A DNA stretch of 64,000 nt from Streptomyces sp. PTY087I2 (GCF_001687325.1 NZ_LZRD01000024.1:1-64000), one strand, 5' to 3'. Positions 8,380 to 17,558 are shown, counted from the first letter of the stretch. Notes: generated by a model not told the origin, from the letters alone. Translations and numbers: made by a program.

Positions 8380-10605
8380 TCACGCGCCGGGGGACCCGTT
8401 CGCGAGCTCCGCGCGGACCCGGTCGGCGAGCTGCGGCGGCATCGCCTCGTGCCGGGCGTACGTACGGTCGAAGCGGCCGGTGCCGTGCGACAGGGAGCGC
8501 AGGTCCACCGCGTACCGGCCGACCTCGATCTCCGGTACCTCCGCCCGTACGAGGGTGCGTCCGCCCGCGCCCTGCTCGGTGCCCACGACCCGGCCCCGCC
8601 GCCCCGACAGGTCGCTCATCACCGGGCCCACGTAGTCGTCGGGGACCAGGACGCTCACCTCGCACACCGGCTCCAGGAGCTGGATGCGGGATTCGGCCGC
8701 GGCCTCGCGCAGCGCGAGCGCCCCGGCGGTCTGGAACGCGGCGTCCGAGGAGTCCACCGAGTGCGCCTTGCCGTCCAGCAGCGTGACCCGTACGTCGACC
8801 AGCGGGTGCCCGGCGGCCAGCCCCTTGGCGGCCTGGGTCCGGATGCCCTTCTCCACCGAGGGGATGAACTGGCGGGGCACCGCACCGCCGACGACCTTGT
8901 CGACGAACTCGATGCCGGAGCCCGGCGGCAGCGGCTCCACCTCGATCTCGCAGATCGCGAACTGACCGTGTCCGCCGGACTGTTTGACGTGCCGTCCGCG
9001 CCCGGCGGCCCGGCTCGCGAACGTCTCGCGCAGCGGCACCCGGTGCGGTTCCGCGTCGACCTGGACGCCGTACCGGTTGCGCAGCCGGTCCAGGGCCACT
9101 TCCTGGTGGGCCTCGCCCAGGCACCACAGGACGACCTGGCCGGTGTCCGGGTTCTGTTCGAGGCGCAGGGTGGGGTCCTCGGCGACCAGGCGGGCCAGGC
9201 CCTGCGACAGCTTGTCCTCGTCCGCCTTGCCGTGCGCCCGTACGGCCAGTGGCAGCAGCGGGTCCGGCGTCGACCAGGGCTCGACGAGGACCGGGTCGCC
9301 GGCCGGGGAGAGCGTGTCGCCGGTCTCCGCCTCGCCGAGCCGGGCCACGCATGCCAGATCGCCCGCGACGCACCGGTCCAGCGCGTTCTGCCGGCGGCCG
9401 AACGGGGAGGTGAGCGCCCCGACGCGGAGCTCCGCCTCGTGACGGGGGCGCGGGGCGTGCCCGGTCGCGTCCAGGCCGTGGCCGCACAGGTGCACGGAGT
9501 CGTCGGGGCGCAGGGTCCCGGAGAAGACGCGGACCAGCGAGACCCGGCCCACGTACGGGTCGGAGGACGTCTTGACGACCTCGGCGACCAGCGGGCCCTC
9601 GGGGTCGCAGACCGGGGCGGGCCGGGGCTTGCCCGACGGGGTGGTGACGACGGGCGGGGTGCGCTCCAGCGGGGTCGGGAAGCCGCGGGTGATCAGCTCC
9701 AGCAGTTCGACGGTGCCGATGCCCTGACGGGCGCCCTCGGCCGCCGGGGCCGCCGTGAGGACGGGGTGGAAGGAGCCCCGGGCGACGGCCCGTTCCAGAT
9801 CGGCGATCAGGGTCGCCACGTCGATGTCCTCGCCGTCGAGGTAGCGGTCCATCAGGGACTCGTCCTCGCTCTCGGCGATGATCCCCTCGATCAGCCGGTC
9901 CCGGGCCTGACGCAGCGGTTCCTCCTGCTCGGGCGCGGGCGGCAGCTCGGCGCGTTCGCCGGAGGAGTGGTCGAGGATCCGCCGGCTCAGCAGCCCGGTG
10001 AGCCCGGTCAGCGGGGCGTGCCCGTCGGCCCCCTCGGGACCCAGCACGGGCAGATACAGCGGCAGTACGGCGTCGGGGTCCTCGCCCCCGAAGTTCTCGG
10101 CGCAGATCCGGGTCATGTCGTCGAAGGAGGTGCGGGCGGTGTCCAGGTGCGTGACGACGATCGCGCGCGGCATGCCGACGAGCGCGCACTCCTCCCAGGC
10201 GGCCCGGGTGGTCGCCGCCACGGACTGGGCCTCCTGGGCCGCCGAGACGACGAAGAGGGCCGCGTCCGCCGCACGCAGACCGGCCCGCAGCTCCCCGACG
10301 AAGTCCGCGTAGCCGGGGGTGTCCAGCAGATTGATCTTGCACCCGTCCCAGGCGACCGGGACCAGCGAGAGCTGTACGGAACGGCGTCGGCGCCGCTCGA
10401 TCTCGTCGTAGTCGGAGACGGTCGCCCCGTCCTCGACCCGGCCGGCCCGGTTCACGGCCCCCGCCGTCAGGGCCAGGGCCTCGACCAGGGTGGTCTTGCC
10501 CGATCCGCTGGGGCCGACCAGCACCACGTTGCGTACGGCGGAGGGACGGTCGACCGCCGGTGCTCCTCCGGCGGCTCCGGGGTGTGCGTGTGCCTTGTCG
10601 CCCAT
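8380..10605 (-). CDS. Elongation factor G-like GTPase (EF-G2 type)
   Basis: This 741-residue protein has the EF-G domain layout: G domain with P-loop GPSGSGKT (31-38) and G3 DTPGYADF (95-102), then domain II, domain IV around FVDKVVGGAVPRQFIPSVEKG, and domain V. The G4 position reads VTHLD (151-155) rather than NKxD, which weakens the usual guanine contact. It resembles the paralogous EF-G2 of actinobacteria rather than canonical fusA, which normally sits beside tuf and rpsG. A role in translocation, ribosome recycling or protection is inferred. ATG at 10605 is preceded by GGGAGG at a good distance. Confidence 0.88.
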   Translation of the reverse strand: MGDKAHAHPGAAGGAPAVDRPSAVRNVVLVGPSGSGKTTLVEALALTAGAVNRAGRVEDGATVSDYDEIERRRRRSVQLSLVPVAWDGCKINLLDTPGYADFVGELRAGLRAADAALFVVSAAQEAQSVAATTRAAWEECALVGMPRAIVVTHLDTARTSFDDMTRICAENFGGEDPDAVLPLYLPVLGPEGADGHAPLTGLTGLLSRRILDHSSGERAELPPAPEQEEPLRQARDRLIEGIIAESEDESLMDRYLDGEDIDVATLIADLERAVARGSFHPVLTAAPAAEGARQGIGTVELLELITRGFPTPLERTPPVVTTPSGKPRPAPVCDPEGPLVAEVVKTSSDPYVGRVSLVRVFSGTLRPDDSVHLCGHGLDATGHAPRPRHEAELRVGALTSPFGRRQNALDRCVAGDLACVARLGEAETGDTLSPAGDPVLVEPWSTPDPLLPLAVRAHGKADEDKLSQGLARLVAEDPTLRLEQNPDTGQVVLWCLGEAHQEVALDRLRNRYGVQVDAEPHRVPLRETFASRAAGRGRHVKQSGGHGQFAICEIEVEPLPPGSGIEFVDKVVGGAVPRQFIPSVEKGIRTQAAKGLAAGHPLVDVRVTLLDGKAHSVDSSDAAFQTAGALALREAAAESRIQLLEPVCEVSVLVPDDYVGPVMSDLSGRRGRVVGTEQGAGGRTLVRAEVPEIEVGRYAVDLRSLSHGTGRFDRTYARHEAMPPQLADRVRAELANGSPGA

Positions 10606-10902
10606 GGTGCGTGCCTCCCGGTCGATGGCGCGGTGCGGGGGAGGGCGACCGCGCACGGAGCAGCGGTGGTCACGGGCGGGGAGAGGCCGCCGCGGCGGTC
10701 TCGGCGACGCCCGCGGTCCTTCGAGCTTGGCACCGCGGCGGGACCCCGTCCATAGCTCGCGCGCGGGCGCCGCGGGGCCGGGCGGCGGCCTGTGTGACAC
10801 CCGGCGGCGGGTGCCCGTCCGGTGCGGGGCACCGGCCGTGACTACGATGGGCCAGCCGGTGGCCGAAGGGGCCGCTCGGCGAACCGAACCCTCGGGAAGG
10901 CC
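10606..10902. other. 297-base divergent intergenic region
   Basis: This region separates the minus-strand EF-G-like gene from the plus-strand phospholipid genes. It is very GC-rich with several short self-complementary GC runs. A possible -10 element TACGAT (10843-10848) precedes pgsA, but no convincing -35 was found. No open frame with codon bias or ribosome binding site was seen. Confidence 0.5.
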
Positions 10903-11595
10903 ATGCTGAACAAGTACGCGCGTGCATTCTTCACGCGTGTCCTCACACCGTTCGCCGCTCTGCTGCTCCGCCTCGGGGTCAGCCCCGACGCGGTCACTCT
11001 CATCGGCACGGCCGGAGTGATGGCAGGTGCGCTGGTCTTTTTCCCGATGGGGGAGTTCTTCTGGGGCACGATCGTCATCACGATCTTCGTCTTCTCCGAC
11101 CTCGTCGACGGCAACATGGCGCGGCAGGCCGGGATCTCCAGCCGGTGGGGCGCGTTCCTCGACTCGACGCTGGACCGGGTCGCCGACGGGGCGATCTTCG
11201 CCGGCTTCGCCCTCTGGTACGCGGGCCGCGGTGACGACAACATCCTCTGCGCCGTCGCGATCTTCTGCCTGGCCAGCGGCCAGGTGGTCTCGTACACCAA
11301 GGCGCGCGGCGAGTCGATCGGGCTGCCGGTCGCGGTCAACGGACTCGTGGAGCGCGCCGAGCGCCTGGTGATCTCGCTGGTCGCCGCCGGGTTCGCCGGA
11401 CTGCACAAGTTCGGTGTCCCCGGGATCGACATCCTGCTCCCGATCGCGCTGTGGATCGTCGCCGTGGGCAGCCTCGTGACGCTGGTCCAGCGGGTGGTGA
11501 CCGTACGCCGCGAGTCGGCGGAGGCGGACGCCGCCGAGGCGGCCGTCACGGATTCCGCCGGTTCCGCCGGGCAGGGGAGCGAGGCCGACCGGTGA
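10903..11595 (+). CDS. pgsA: CDP-alcohol phosphatidyltransferase, probable phosphatidylinositol phosphate synthase
   Basis: The protein (230 residues) is an integral membrane enzyme. It carries the complete CDP-alcohol phosphatidyltransferase signature: D66, D69, G70, A73-R74, G83, D87 and D91 (DLVDGNMAR, then GAFLDSTLDR). About six hydrophobic segments follow. In actinobacteria the enzyme next to an acyltransferase and PimA joins CDP-diacylglycerol to inositol phosphate, the first step of phosphatidylinositol and PIM synthesis. The ATG at 10903 is preceded by GGGAAGG. The stop overlaps the next GTG start (GTGA). The specific substrate is inferred from context. Confidence 0.9.
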   Translation: MLNKYARAFFTRVLTPFAALLLRLGVSPDAVTLIGTAGVMAGALVFFPMGEFFWGTIVITIFVFSDLVDGNMARQAGISSRWGAFLDSTLDRVADGAIFAGFALWYAGRGDDNILCAVAIFCLASGQVVSYTKARGESIGLPVAVNGLVERAERLVISLVAAGFAGLHKFGVPGIDILLPIALWIVAVGSLVTLVQRVVTVRRESAEADAAEAAVTDSAGSAGQGSEADR

Positions 11596-12503
11596 GCGGG
11601 CTCAGGGGCCGGCTCACCGACGGGCTGTACGGACTGGGCTGGGGCGCGGTCAAGACGCTGCCCGAGCCCGCCGCCGCCCGCCTCTTCCGGACCATCGCCG
11701 ACCAGGTCTGGAAGCGGCGCGGCAAGAGCGTGCTGCGCCTGGAGTCCAACCTCGCGCGGGTCGTCCCCGACGCGGGCCCGGCGCGGCTGGCCGAGCTGTC
11801 GCGGGCCGGGATGCGCTCGTACATGCGCTACTGGATGGAGTCGTTCCGGCTGCCGACCTGGAGCCCGGAGCGGATCAAGGCGAGCATCGACGTCAAGGAC
11901 GCCCAGCTGCTGACCGAGGGCCTGGACGCCGGGAACGGCGTGATCCTCGCCCTGCCCCACCTGGGCAACTGGGACCTCGCGGGCGCCTGGGTCACCACCG
12001 ACCTCAAGGTCCCCTTCACCACCGTCGCCGAACGGCTGGAGCCCGCAACGCTCTACGACCGGTTCGTCGCCTACCGCGAGGGCCTGGGCATGGAGGTCCT
12101 GCCGCACAGCGGCGGTGCCGCCTTCGGGACCCTGGCCCGGCGGCTGCGCGCGGGCGGCCTGGTCTGCCTGGTCGCGGACCGGGACCTGTCCGCGTCCGGC
12201 GTCGAGGTGTCGTTCTTCGGCGCCACCGCCCGGATGCCCGCGGGCCCGGCGCTGCTGGCCCAGCAGACGGGCGCGCTCCTGCTGCCGGTCACCCTCTGGT
12301 ACGACGGGACACCGGTGATGGGCGCCCGCGTCCACCCGGCGGTCGAGGTGCCCGAGGAGGGCAGCCGTACGGAGAGGACGGCCGCGATGACGCAGGCGCT
12401 GGCCGACGCCTTCGCCGGCGGGATCGCCGAACACCCGGAGGACTGGCACATGCTCCAGCGGCTCTGGCTGGACGACCTGGATCCCCGGGGGGAACCGAAG
12501 TGA
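11592..12503 (+). CDS. patA: Phosphatidylinositol mannoside acyltransferase (LpxL/HtrB-type)
   Basis: This 303-residue membrane-associated acyltransferase belongs to the lipid A lauroyltransferase fold. It carries the HX4D catalytic motif H123-LGNW-D128. Placed between pgsA and pimA, it is expected to acylate the mannose or inositol of PIM at the inner leaflet. Both junctions are four-base GTGA overlaps, so the three genes are translationally coupled. The start is GTG at 11592. Precise acceptor position is inferred from the mycobacterial PatA pathway. Confidence 0.87.
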   Translation: MSGLRGRLTDGLYGLGWGAVKTLPEPAAARLFRTIADQVWKRRGKSVLRLESNLARVVPDAGPARLAELSRAGMRSYMRYWMESFRLPTWSPERIKASIDVKDAQLLTEGLDAGNGVILALPHLGNWDLAGAWVTTDLKVPFTTVAERLEPATLYDRFVAYREGLGMEVLPHSGGAAFGTLARRLRAGGLVCLVADRDLSASGVEVSFFGATARMPAGPALLAQQTGALLLPVTLWYDGTPVMGARVHPAVEVPEEGSRTERTAAMTQALADAFAGGIAEHPEDWHMLQRLWLDDLDPRGEPK

Positions 12504-13660
12504 AGATCGGCATCGTCTGCCCGTACTCCTGGGACGTACCGGGCGGCGTGCAGTTCCACATCCGGGACCTCGCCGAGCATCTGATCCGGCTCGGCCACGA
12601 GGTCTCCGTGCTGGCCCCCGCCGACGACGAGACCCCGCTGCCGCCGTACGTCGTCTCGGCGGGCCGGGCCGTCCCGGTCCCGTACAACGGGTCCGTCGCC
12701 CGGCTGAACTTCGGCTTCCTGTCGGCGGCCCGGGTGCGGCGCTGGCTGCACGACGGCACGTTCGACGTGATCCACATCCACGAGCCGACCTCCCCGTCGC
12801 TGGGCCTGCTGACCTGCTGGGCGGCGCAGGGGCCGATCGTGGCCACCTTCCACACCTCCAACCCGCGCTCCCGGGCGATGATCGCGGCGTACCCGATCCT
12901 CCAGCCCGCACTGGAGAAGATCAGCGCGCGGATCGCGGTCAGCGAGTACGCCCGGCGCACCCTGGTCGAGCACCTCGGCGGGGACGCCGTCGTCATCCCC
13001 AACGGCGTCGACGTCGGCTTCTTCGCCAAGGCCGAGCCGAAGGCCGAGTGGCAGGGCCAGACGCTCGGCTTCATCGGCCGCATCGACGAACCCCGCAAGG
13101 GCCTGCCCGTCCTGATGAAGGCGCTGCCCGCGATCCTCGCCGCCCGCCCCGAGGCCCGGCTGCTGGTCGCCGGGCGCGGCGACGAGGAGGAGGCGGTGGC
13201 CACGCTGCCGAAGGAGCTGCGCGAGCGCGTCGAGTTCCTCGGCATGGTCAGCGACGAGGACAAGGCCCGGCTGCTGCGCAGCGTCGATGTGTACGTGGCC
13301 CCGAACACCGGCGGCGAGAGCTTCGGCATCATCCTGGTCGAGGCGCTGTCGGCCGGTGCGCCGGTCCTCGCGAGCGATCTGGACGCCTTCGCGCAGGTGC
13401 TGGACCAGGGGGCGGCGGGTGACCTGTTCGCCAACGAGGACGCCGACGCGCTGGCCGAGGCCGCGATCCGGCTGCTGGGCGACCCGGAGCGCCGGAAGGG
13501 GCTGCGGGAGCGGGGCGAGGCCCACGTACGGCGCTTCGACTGGGCGACCGTGGGGGCCGACATCCTCGCGGTGTACGAGACGGTGACCGACGGGGCCGCG
13601 TCGGTCGCGGCGGACGAACGCTCCGGGCTGCGGGCCCGGTTCGGGCTGGCCCGGGACTGA
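12500..13660 (+). CDS. pimA: Phosphatidylinositol alpha-mannosyltransferase
   Basis: This GT-B fold, GT4-family glycosyltransferase has 386 residues. The N-terminal donor loop GGVQFHIRDL and the C-terminal EX7E motif (GESFGIILVEAL) are both intact. It transfers mannose from GDP-mannose to phosphatidylinositol on the cytoplasmic membrane face, making PIM1. Start GTG at 12500 overlaps the acyltransferase stop. The pgsA-acyltransferase-pimA order matches the mycobacterial PIM locus, which supports the assignment beyond the family level. Confidence 0.9.
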   Translation: MKIGIVCPYSWDVPGGVQFHIRDLAEHLIRLGHEVSVLAPADDETPLPPYVVSAGRAVPVPYNGSVARLNFGFLSAARVRRWLHDGTFDVIHIHEPTSPSLGLLTCWAAQGPIVATFHTSNPRSRAMIAAYPILQPALEKISARIAVSEYARRTLVEHLGGDAVVIPNGVDVGFFAKAEPKAEWQGQTLGFIGRIDEPRKGLPVLMKALPAILAARPEARLLVAGRGDEEEAVATLPKELRERVEFLGMVSDEDKARLLRSVDVYVAPNTGGESFGIILVEALSAGAPVLASDLDAFAQVLDQGAAGDLFANEDADALAEAAIRLLGDPERRKGLRERGEAHVRRFDWATVGADILAVYETVTDGAASVAADERSGLRARFGLARD

Positions 13661-13721
13661 GCCCCCGGGGGCCCGCGGCCGGCGGTGGCGCGGACCGGGC
13701 GCCGGTACACGGTCTCGGGGC

Positions 13722-13773
13722 CTCCTGTGGAAACCGGGCGTCCGGTGCGGCCTCGGTGGACTCCTGTGGAAAC
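13722..13773. repeat. Direct repeat upstream of LemA-like gene
   Basis: CTCCTGTGGAAAC occurs at 13722-13734 and again at 13761-13773, 39 bases apart, and both copies are followed by G-rich sequence. The pair lies 33-84 bases before the GTG start of the next gene and may be a regulator binding site. Confidence 0.45.
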
Positions 13774-13805
13774 GGGGGCCGCCGGCGACGGTAGCGTGTG
13801 GGCCC

Positions 13806-14354
13806 GTGACCGTAACCCTCATCGTCTGGATCGTTCTCGCCGTCATCGCGATCGGCGTGTACCTCAGCTGGACCGCCGGCCGGCTCGACCGTCTGCACTC
13901 CCGGATCGACGCCGCCCGTGCCGCCCTCGACGCCCAACTGCTGCGCCGCGCCTCGGTCACCCAGGAGCTGGCCACCTCCGGCGTCCTGGACCCGGCCGCC
14001 TCGATCGTCCTGTACGAGGCCGCGCACGCCGCCCGGCAGGCCGAGGAGGACCACCGCGAGGTCGCCGAGAGCGAGCTGAGCACCGCCCTGCGCGCCGTTT
14101 TCGGCGAACCGGCCCAGGTCGACGCGGTGAAGGAGATCCCCGGCGGCGAGGAGGCGGCCACCGAACTGGCCGCCGCCGTACGCCGTGTGCCCATGGCCCG
14201 CCGTTTCCACAACGACGCCGTGCGCGCCGCCCGCGCCCTGCGCCGGCACCGGACCGTCCGGCTCCTCCGGCTGGCCGGGCACGCCCCGTTCCCGCTCGCC
14301 TTCGAGATGGACGACGCCCCGCCGGTGGCCCTCGCGGACCGCCCGGGCACCTGA
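13806..14354 (+). CDS. LemA-like membrane-anchored protein
   Basis: The protein (182 residues) has one N-terminal membrane segment (residues 3-22) followed by a helical domain. The helix pattern RLHSRIDAARAALDAQLLRRA and later VPMARRFHNDAVRAA resemble the LemA family, whose function is poorly defined. The start is GTG at 13806. A -10-like TAGCGT lies about 8 bases upstream and no ribosome binding site is present, so the transcript may be leaderless. Proline-rich tail. Family assignment is moderate. Confidence 0.65.
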   Translation: MTVTLIVWIVLAVIAIGVYLSWTAGRLDRLHSRIDAARAALDAQLLRRASVTQELATSGVLDPAASIVLYEAAHAARQAEEDHREVAESELSTALRAVFGEPAQVDAVKEIPGGEEAATELAAAVRRVPMARRFHNDAVRAARALRRHRTVRLLRLAGHAPFPLAFEMDDAPPVALADRPGT

Positions 14355-14406
14355 GCCGGGGGACGATCCCAGGCCAAAACGATCCACGGCCTGTTCATTG
14401 GCCCTT

Positions 14407-14427
14407 GCTGTGGCCTGCCCCCACAGC
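14407..14427. repeat. Perfect 7-7-7 inverted repeat upstream of pdxS
   Basis: GCTGTGG (14407-14413) and CCACAGC (14421-14427) flank a 7-base spacer, about 50 bases before the pdxS start. The arrangement suits a dimeric regulator. No regulator for pdxST is encoded nearby. Confidence 0.4.
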
Positions 14428-14475
14428 GTTTGCTCGGCGATGCAGTATCCAGCGTCTTTCACCGAGTGAGGTCCC

Positions 14476-15396
14476 GTGTCCACGCTTCCCAGCACCCCGC
14501 AGTCCGCCGAGTCCCCCGCCACCGGCACCGCCCGCGTCAAGCGCGGCATGGCCGAGCAGCTCAAGGGCGGCGTGATCATGGACGTCGTCGACGCCGAGCA
14601 GGCGAAGATCGCCGAGGACGCGGGCGCCGTGGCCGTCATGGCCCTGGAGCGGGTCCCCGCCGACATCCGCAAGGACGGCGGCGTGGCCCGGATGTCCGAC
14701 CCCAACATGATCGAGGAGATCATCGGGGCCGTCTCCATCCCGGTCATGGCCAAGTCCCGCATCGGCCACTTCGTCGAGGCCCAGGTCCTCCAGTCCCTCG
14801 GCGTCGACTACATCGACGAGTCCGAGGTCCTCACCCCGGCCGACGAGGTCAACCACAGCGACAAGTTCGCCTTCACCACCCCCTTCGTCTGCGGCGCCAC
14901 CAACCTGGGCGAGGCCCTGCGCCGCATCGCCGAGGGCGCGGCCATGATCCGCTCGAAGGGCGAGGCCGGCACCGGAAACGTCGTCGAGGCCGTCCGCCAC
15001 CTGCGTCAGATCAAGAACGAGATCGCGCGTCTGCGCGGCTTCGACAACAACGAGCTGTACGCCGCCGCCAAGGACCTCCGCGCCCCCTACGAGCTGGTCA
15101 AGGAGGTCGCCGAGCTCGGCAAGCTGCCCGTCGTGCTGTTCTCCGCCGGTGGTGTCGCCACCCCGGCCGACGCCGCGCTGATGCGCCAGCTCGGCGCCGA
15201 GGGCGTCTTCGTCGGCTCCGGCATCTTCAAGTCCGGCGACCCGGCCAAGCGCGCCGCCGCCATCGTGAAGGCCACCACCTTCTATGACGACCCGAAGGTC
15301 ATCGCGGACGCCTCCCGCAACCTGGGCGAGGCCATGGTCGGCATCAACTGCGACACCCTGCCCGAGGCCGAGCGCTACGCCAACCGCGGCTGGTAA
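14476..15396 (+). CDS. pdxS: Pyridoxal 5'-phosphate synthase, synthase subunit
   Basis: PdxS condenses ribose 5-phosphate, glyceraldehyde 3-phosphate and ammonia to PLP. The 306-residue (beta/alpha)8 barrel has both catalytic lysines: K93 in VMAKSRIGH and K161 in RSKGEAGTG. The first 20 residues form a nonconserved tail. GTG at 14476 has GAGG 5 bases upstream. pdxT follows after 6 bases, so ammonia supply and use are co-expressed. This is the DXP-independent vitamin B6 route typical of actinobacteria. Confidence 0.97.
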   Translation: MSTLPSTPQSAESPATGTARVKRGMAEQLKGGVIMDVVDAEQAKIAEDAGAVAVMALERVPADIRKDGGVARMSDPNMIEEIIGAVSIPVMAKSRIGHFVEAQVLQSLGVDYIDESEVLTPADEVNHSDKFAFTTPFVCGATNLGEALRRIAEGAAMIRSKGEAGTGNVVEAVRHLRQIKNEIARLRGFDNNELYAAAKDLRAPYELVKEVAELGKLPVVLFSAGGVATPADAALMRQLGAEGVFVGSGIFKSGDPAKRAAAIVKATTFYDDPKVIADASRNLGEAMVGINCDTLPEAERYANRGW

Positions 15397-15402
15397 CCAC
15401 CG

Positions 15403-15996
15403 ATGAGTGACACCCCTGTGATCGGCGTCCTGGCGCTCCAGGGCGACGTACGGGAGCACCTGATCGCCCTGGCCTCGGCGGACGCCCTGGCCAGGCCGGT
15501 CCGGCGCCCCGAGGAGCTCGCCGAGGTCGACGGCCTGGTCATCCCCGGCGGCGAGTCGACCACCATGTCCAAGCTGGCGGTCCTCTTCGGCATGATGGAG
15601 CCGCTGCGCGAGCGGGTCCGGGCCGGGATGCCGGTCTACGGCACCTGCGCCGGAATGATCATGCTGGCCGAGAAGATCCTGGATCCGCGTTCGGGCCAGG
15701 AGACCGTCGGCGGCATCGACATGATCGTGCGGCGCAACGCCTTCGGCCGGCAGAACGAGTCGTTCGAGGCGTCGGTCGAGGTCGACGGGATCGACGGCGG
15801 CCCGGTGGAAGGCGTGTTCATCCGCGCCCCCTGGGTGGAGTCCGTCGGGGCCGAGGCCGAGGTCATCGCCGAGCACGGCGGTCACATCGTGGCCGTACGG
15901 CAGGGAAATGCCCTCGCCACGTCGTTCCATCCCGAACTGACCGGCGATCATCGCGTGCACGCTCTGTTCGTGGACATGGTGCGCGCGGTGAAGTGA
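15403..15996 (+). CDS. pdxT: Pyridoxal 5'-phosphate synthase, glutaminase subunit
   Basis: This class I glutamine amidotransferase (197 residues) releases ammonia from glutamine for PdxS. The catalytic triad is visible: C82 in GTCAGMI, and H176 and E178 in FHPEL. The oxyanion-hole motif GGESTT (49-54) is present. It forms the 12+12 complex with PdxS encoded immediately upstream. Confidence 0.97.
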   Translation: MSDTPVIGVLALQGDVREHLIALASADALARPVRRPEELAEVDGLVIPGGESTTMSKLAVLFGMMEPLRERVRAGMPVYGTCAGMIMLAEKILDPRSGQETVGGIDMIVRRNAFGRQNESFEASVEVDGIDGGPVEGVFIRAPWVESVGAEAEVIAEHGGHIVAVRQGNALATSFHPELTGDHRVHALFVDMVRAVK

Positions 15997-16057
15997 GCGG
16001 ACCCCGGTAGGATCTCTCGGGTTCGACTCGATTTTGGTGACGCGAAGGAGAAGGCAG

Positions 16058-16810
16058 ATGTCCGGCCACTCTAAATGGGCTACGACGAAGCACAAGAAGG
16101 CCGTGATTGACGCCAAGCGCGGCAAGCTCTTCGCGAAGCTGATCAAGAACATCGAGGTCGCGGCCCGCTCCGGCGGTGTCGACCCCGATGGCAACCCGAC
16201 GCTCGTCGACGCCATCCAGAAGGCGAAGAAGAGTTCCGTCCCGAACAAGAACATCGATTCCGCCGTCAAGCGCGGCGGCGGTCTCGAAGCGGGCGGTACC
16301 GACTACGAGACGATCATGTACGAGGGTTACGGCCCCAACGGTGTCGCGGTGCTCATCGAGTGCCTCACCGACAACCGCAACCGTGCCGCCTCCGACGTAC
16401 GTGTCGCGATGACCCGGAACGGCGGCTCGATGGCCGACCCGGGCTCCGTCTCGTACCTGTTCAACCGCAAGGGCGTCGTGATCGTGCCCAAGGGCGAGCT
16501 GACCGAGGACGACGTCCTCGGCGCGGTCCTCGACGCGGGCGCCGAGGAGGTCAACGACCTCGGCGAGACCTTCGAGGTGGTCAGCGAGGCCACCGACATG
16601 GTCGCGGTGCGCACCGCGCTCCAGGAGGCGGGCATCGACTACGACTCCGCCGAGGCCAACTTCCTGCCGACCATGCAGGTCGAGCTGGACGAAGAGGGCG
16701 CGCGCAAGATCTTCAAGCTCATCGACGCGCTGGAGGACAGCGACGACGTGCAGAACGTCTTCGCCAACTTCGATGTGTCCGACGAGGTCATGGAGAAGGT
16801 CGACGCCTGA
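16058..16810 (+). CDS. yebC: YebC/PmpR-family DNA-binding or translation-associated protein
   Basis: This 250-residue protein begins with the family signature SGHSKWATTKHKK and contains the expected three domains. Members have been described as transcription factors and, for one subgroup, as relieving ribosome stalling at proline runs. The start at 16058 follows AAGGAGAAGG; an upstream in-phase ATG at 16034 would add eight basic residues and lacks support. It lies between pdxT and ruvC, a common arrangement in bacteria with RuvCAB. A strong terminator follows. Confidence 0.93.
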   Translation: MSGHSKWATTKHKKAVIDAKRGKLFAKLIKNIEVAARSGGVDPDGNPTLVDAIQKAKKSSVPNKNIDSAVKRGGGLEAGGTDYETIMYEGYGPNGVAVLIECLTDNRNRAASDVRVAMTRNGGSMADPGSVSYLFNRKGVVIVPKGELTEDDVLGAVLDAGAEEVNDLGETFEVVSEATDMVAVRTALQEAGIDYDSAEANFLPTMQVELDEEGARKIFKLIDALEDSDDVQNVFANFDVSDEVMEKVDA

Positions 16811-16832
16811 GGCGCGGCCGGCACAGCACGGT

Positions 16833-16869
16833 ACGACGGGCCGACGGGGACACCCCGTCGGCCCGTCGT
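16833..16869 (+). terminator. Terminator after yebC
   Basis: A perfect 17-bp stem (16833-16849 with 16853-16869) closes a 3-base loop and is followed by a short pyrimidine stretch. It separates the pdxST-yebC unit from ruvCAB. Confidence 0.88.
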
Positions 16870-16970
16870 CATGTGGTTGCGGGGCTTTGTCAGTGCGAGC
16901 CGATAGCCTGCGGGAACAGATGAACGAGTGGGCGTCGCGAGCGGCGAGGCAGCGAGGACAGGGGGGCTCC

Positions 16971-17558
16971 ATGCGGGTTCTGGGCGTCGACCCGGGACTG
17001 ACCCGGTGCGGGGTCGGCGTGGTCGAGGGGGTCGCGGGCCGCCCGCTGACCATGCTCGGCGTCGGCGTCGTGCGCACCTCCTCCGACGCGGAGCTGGGCG
17101 ACCGGCTGGTCGCCGTCGAGCGCGGCATCGAGGCCTGGCTCGACGAGTACTCCCCGGGTTACGTGGCGGTGGAGCGGGTCTTCGCCCAGCACAACGTCCG
17201 TACGGTGATGGGCACCGCCCAGGCCAGCGCCGTCGCCATGCTCTGCGCCGCCCGCCGGGGCATCCCGGTCGCCCTGCACACCCCCAGCGAGGTCAAGGCC
17301 GCCGTCACCGGCTCGGGCCGCGCCGAGAAGGCCCAGGTCGGGGCCATGGTGACCCGGCTGCTCAGGCTGGACGCCCCGCCCAAGCCCGCCGACGCCGCCG
17401 ACGCCCTGGCCCTCGCCATCTGCCACATCTGGCGCGCCCCCGCACAGAACAGGCTCCAGCAGGCGGTGGCCGCCCACCGCACGTCCGGCCCGCCCGCGAC
17501 CCCCCGTACCTCCGGCGCGTCCCGCGCCCCGCGCACGCTGAAAGGCCGCTCCGCATGA
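16971..17558 (+). CDS. ruvC: Crossover junction endodeoxyribonuclease RuvC
   Basis: RuvC resolves Holliday junctions as a dimer. All four acidic catalytic residues are present: D7 (GVDPGL), E68 (AVERVF), D141 and D144 (ADAADALAL). The core is about 165 residues, and a 30-residue Ser/Thr/Pro-rich tail follows. ATG at 16971 sits 5 bases after GGGGGG; an in-phase ATG at 16920 is possible but would add 17 unconserved residues. The stop overlaps the ruvA start (ATGA). Confidence 0.96.
   Translation: MRVLGVDPGLTRCGVGVVEGVAGRPLTMLGVGVVRTSSDAELGDRLVAVERGIEAWLDEYSPGYVAVERVFAQHNVRTVMGTAQASAVAMLCAARRGIPVALHTPSEVKAAVTGSGRAEKAQVGAMVTRLLRLDAPPKPADAADALALAICHIWRAPAQNRLQQAVAAHRTSGPPATPRTSGASRAPRTLKGRSA

Noticed and set aside
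8263..10755. An 830-residue plus-strand frame opposite the EF-G-like gene.
   Set aside because: Arg/Val/Gly/His-rich composition is typical of the antisense of a high-GC gene and no ribosome binding site or motif is present.
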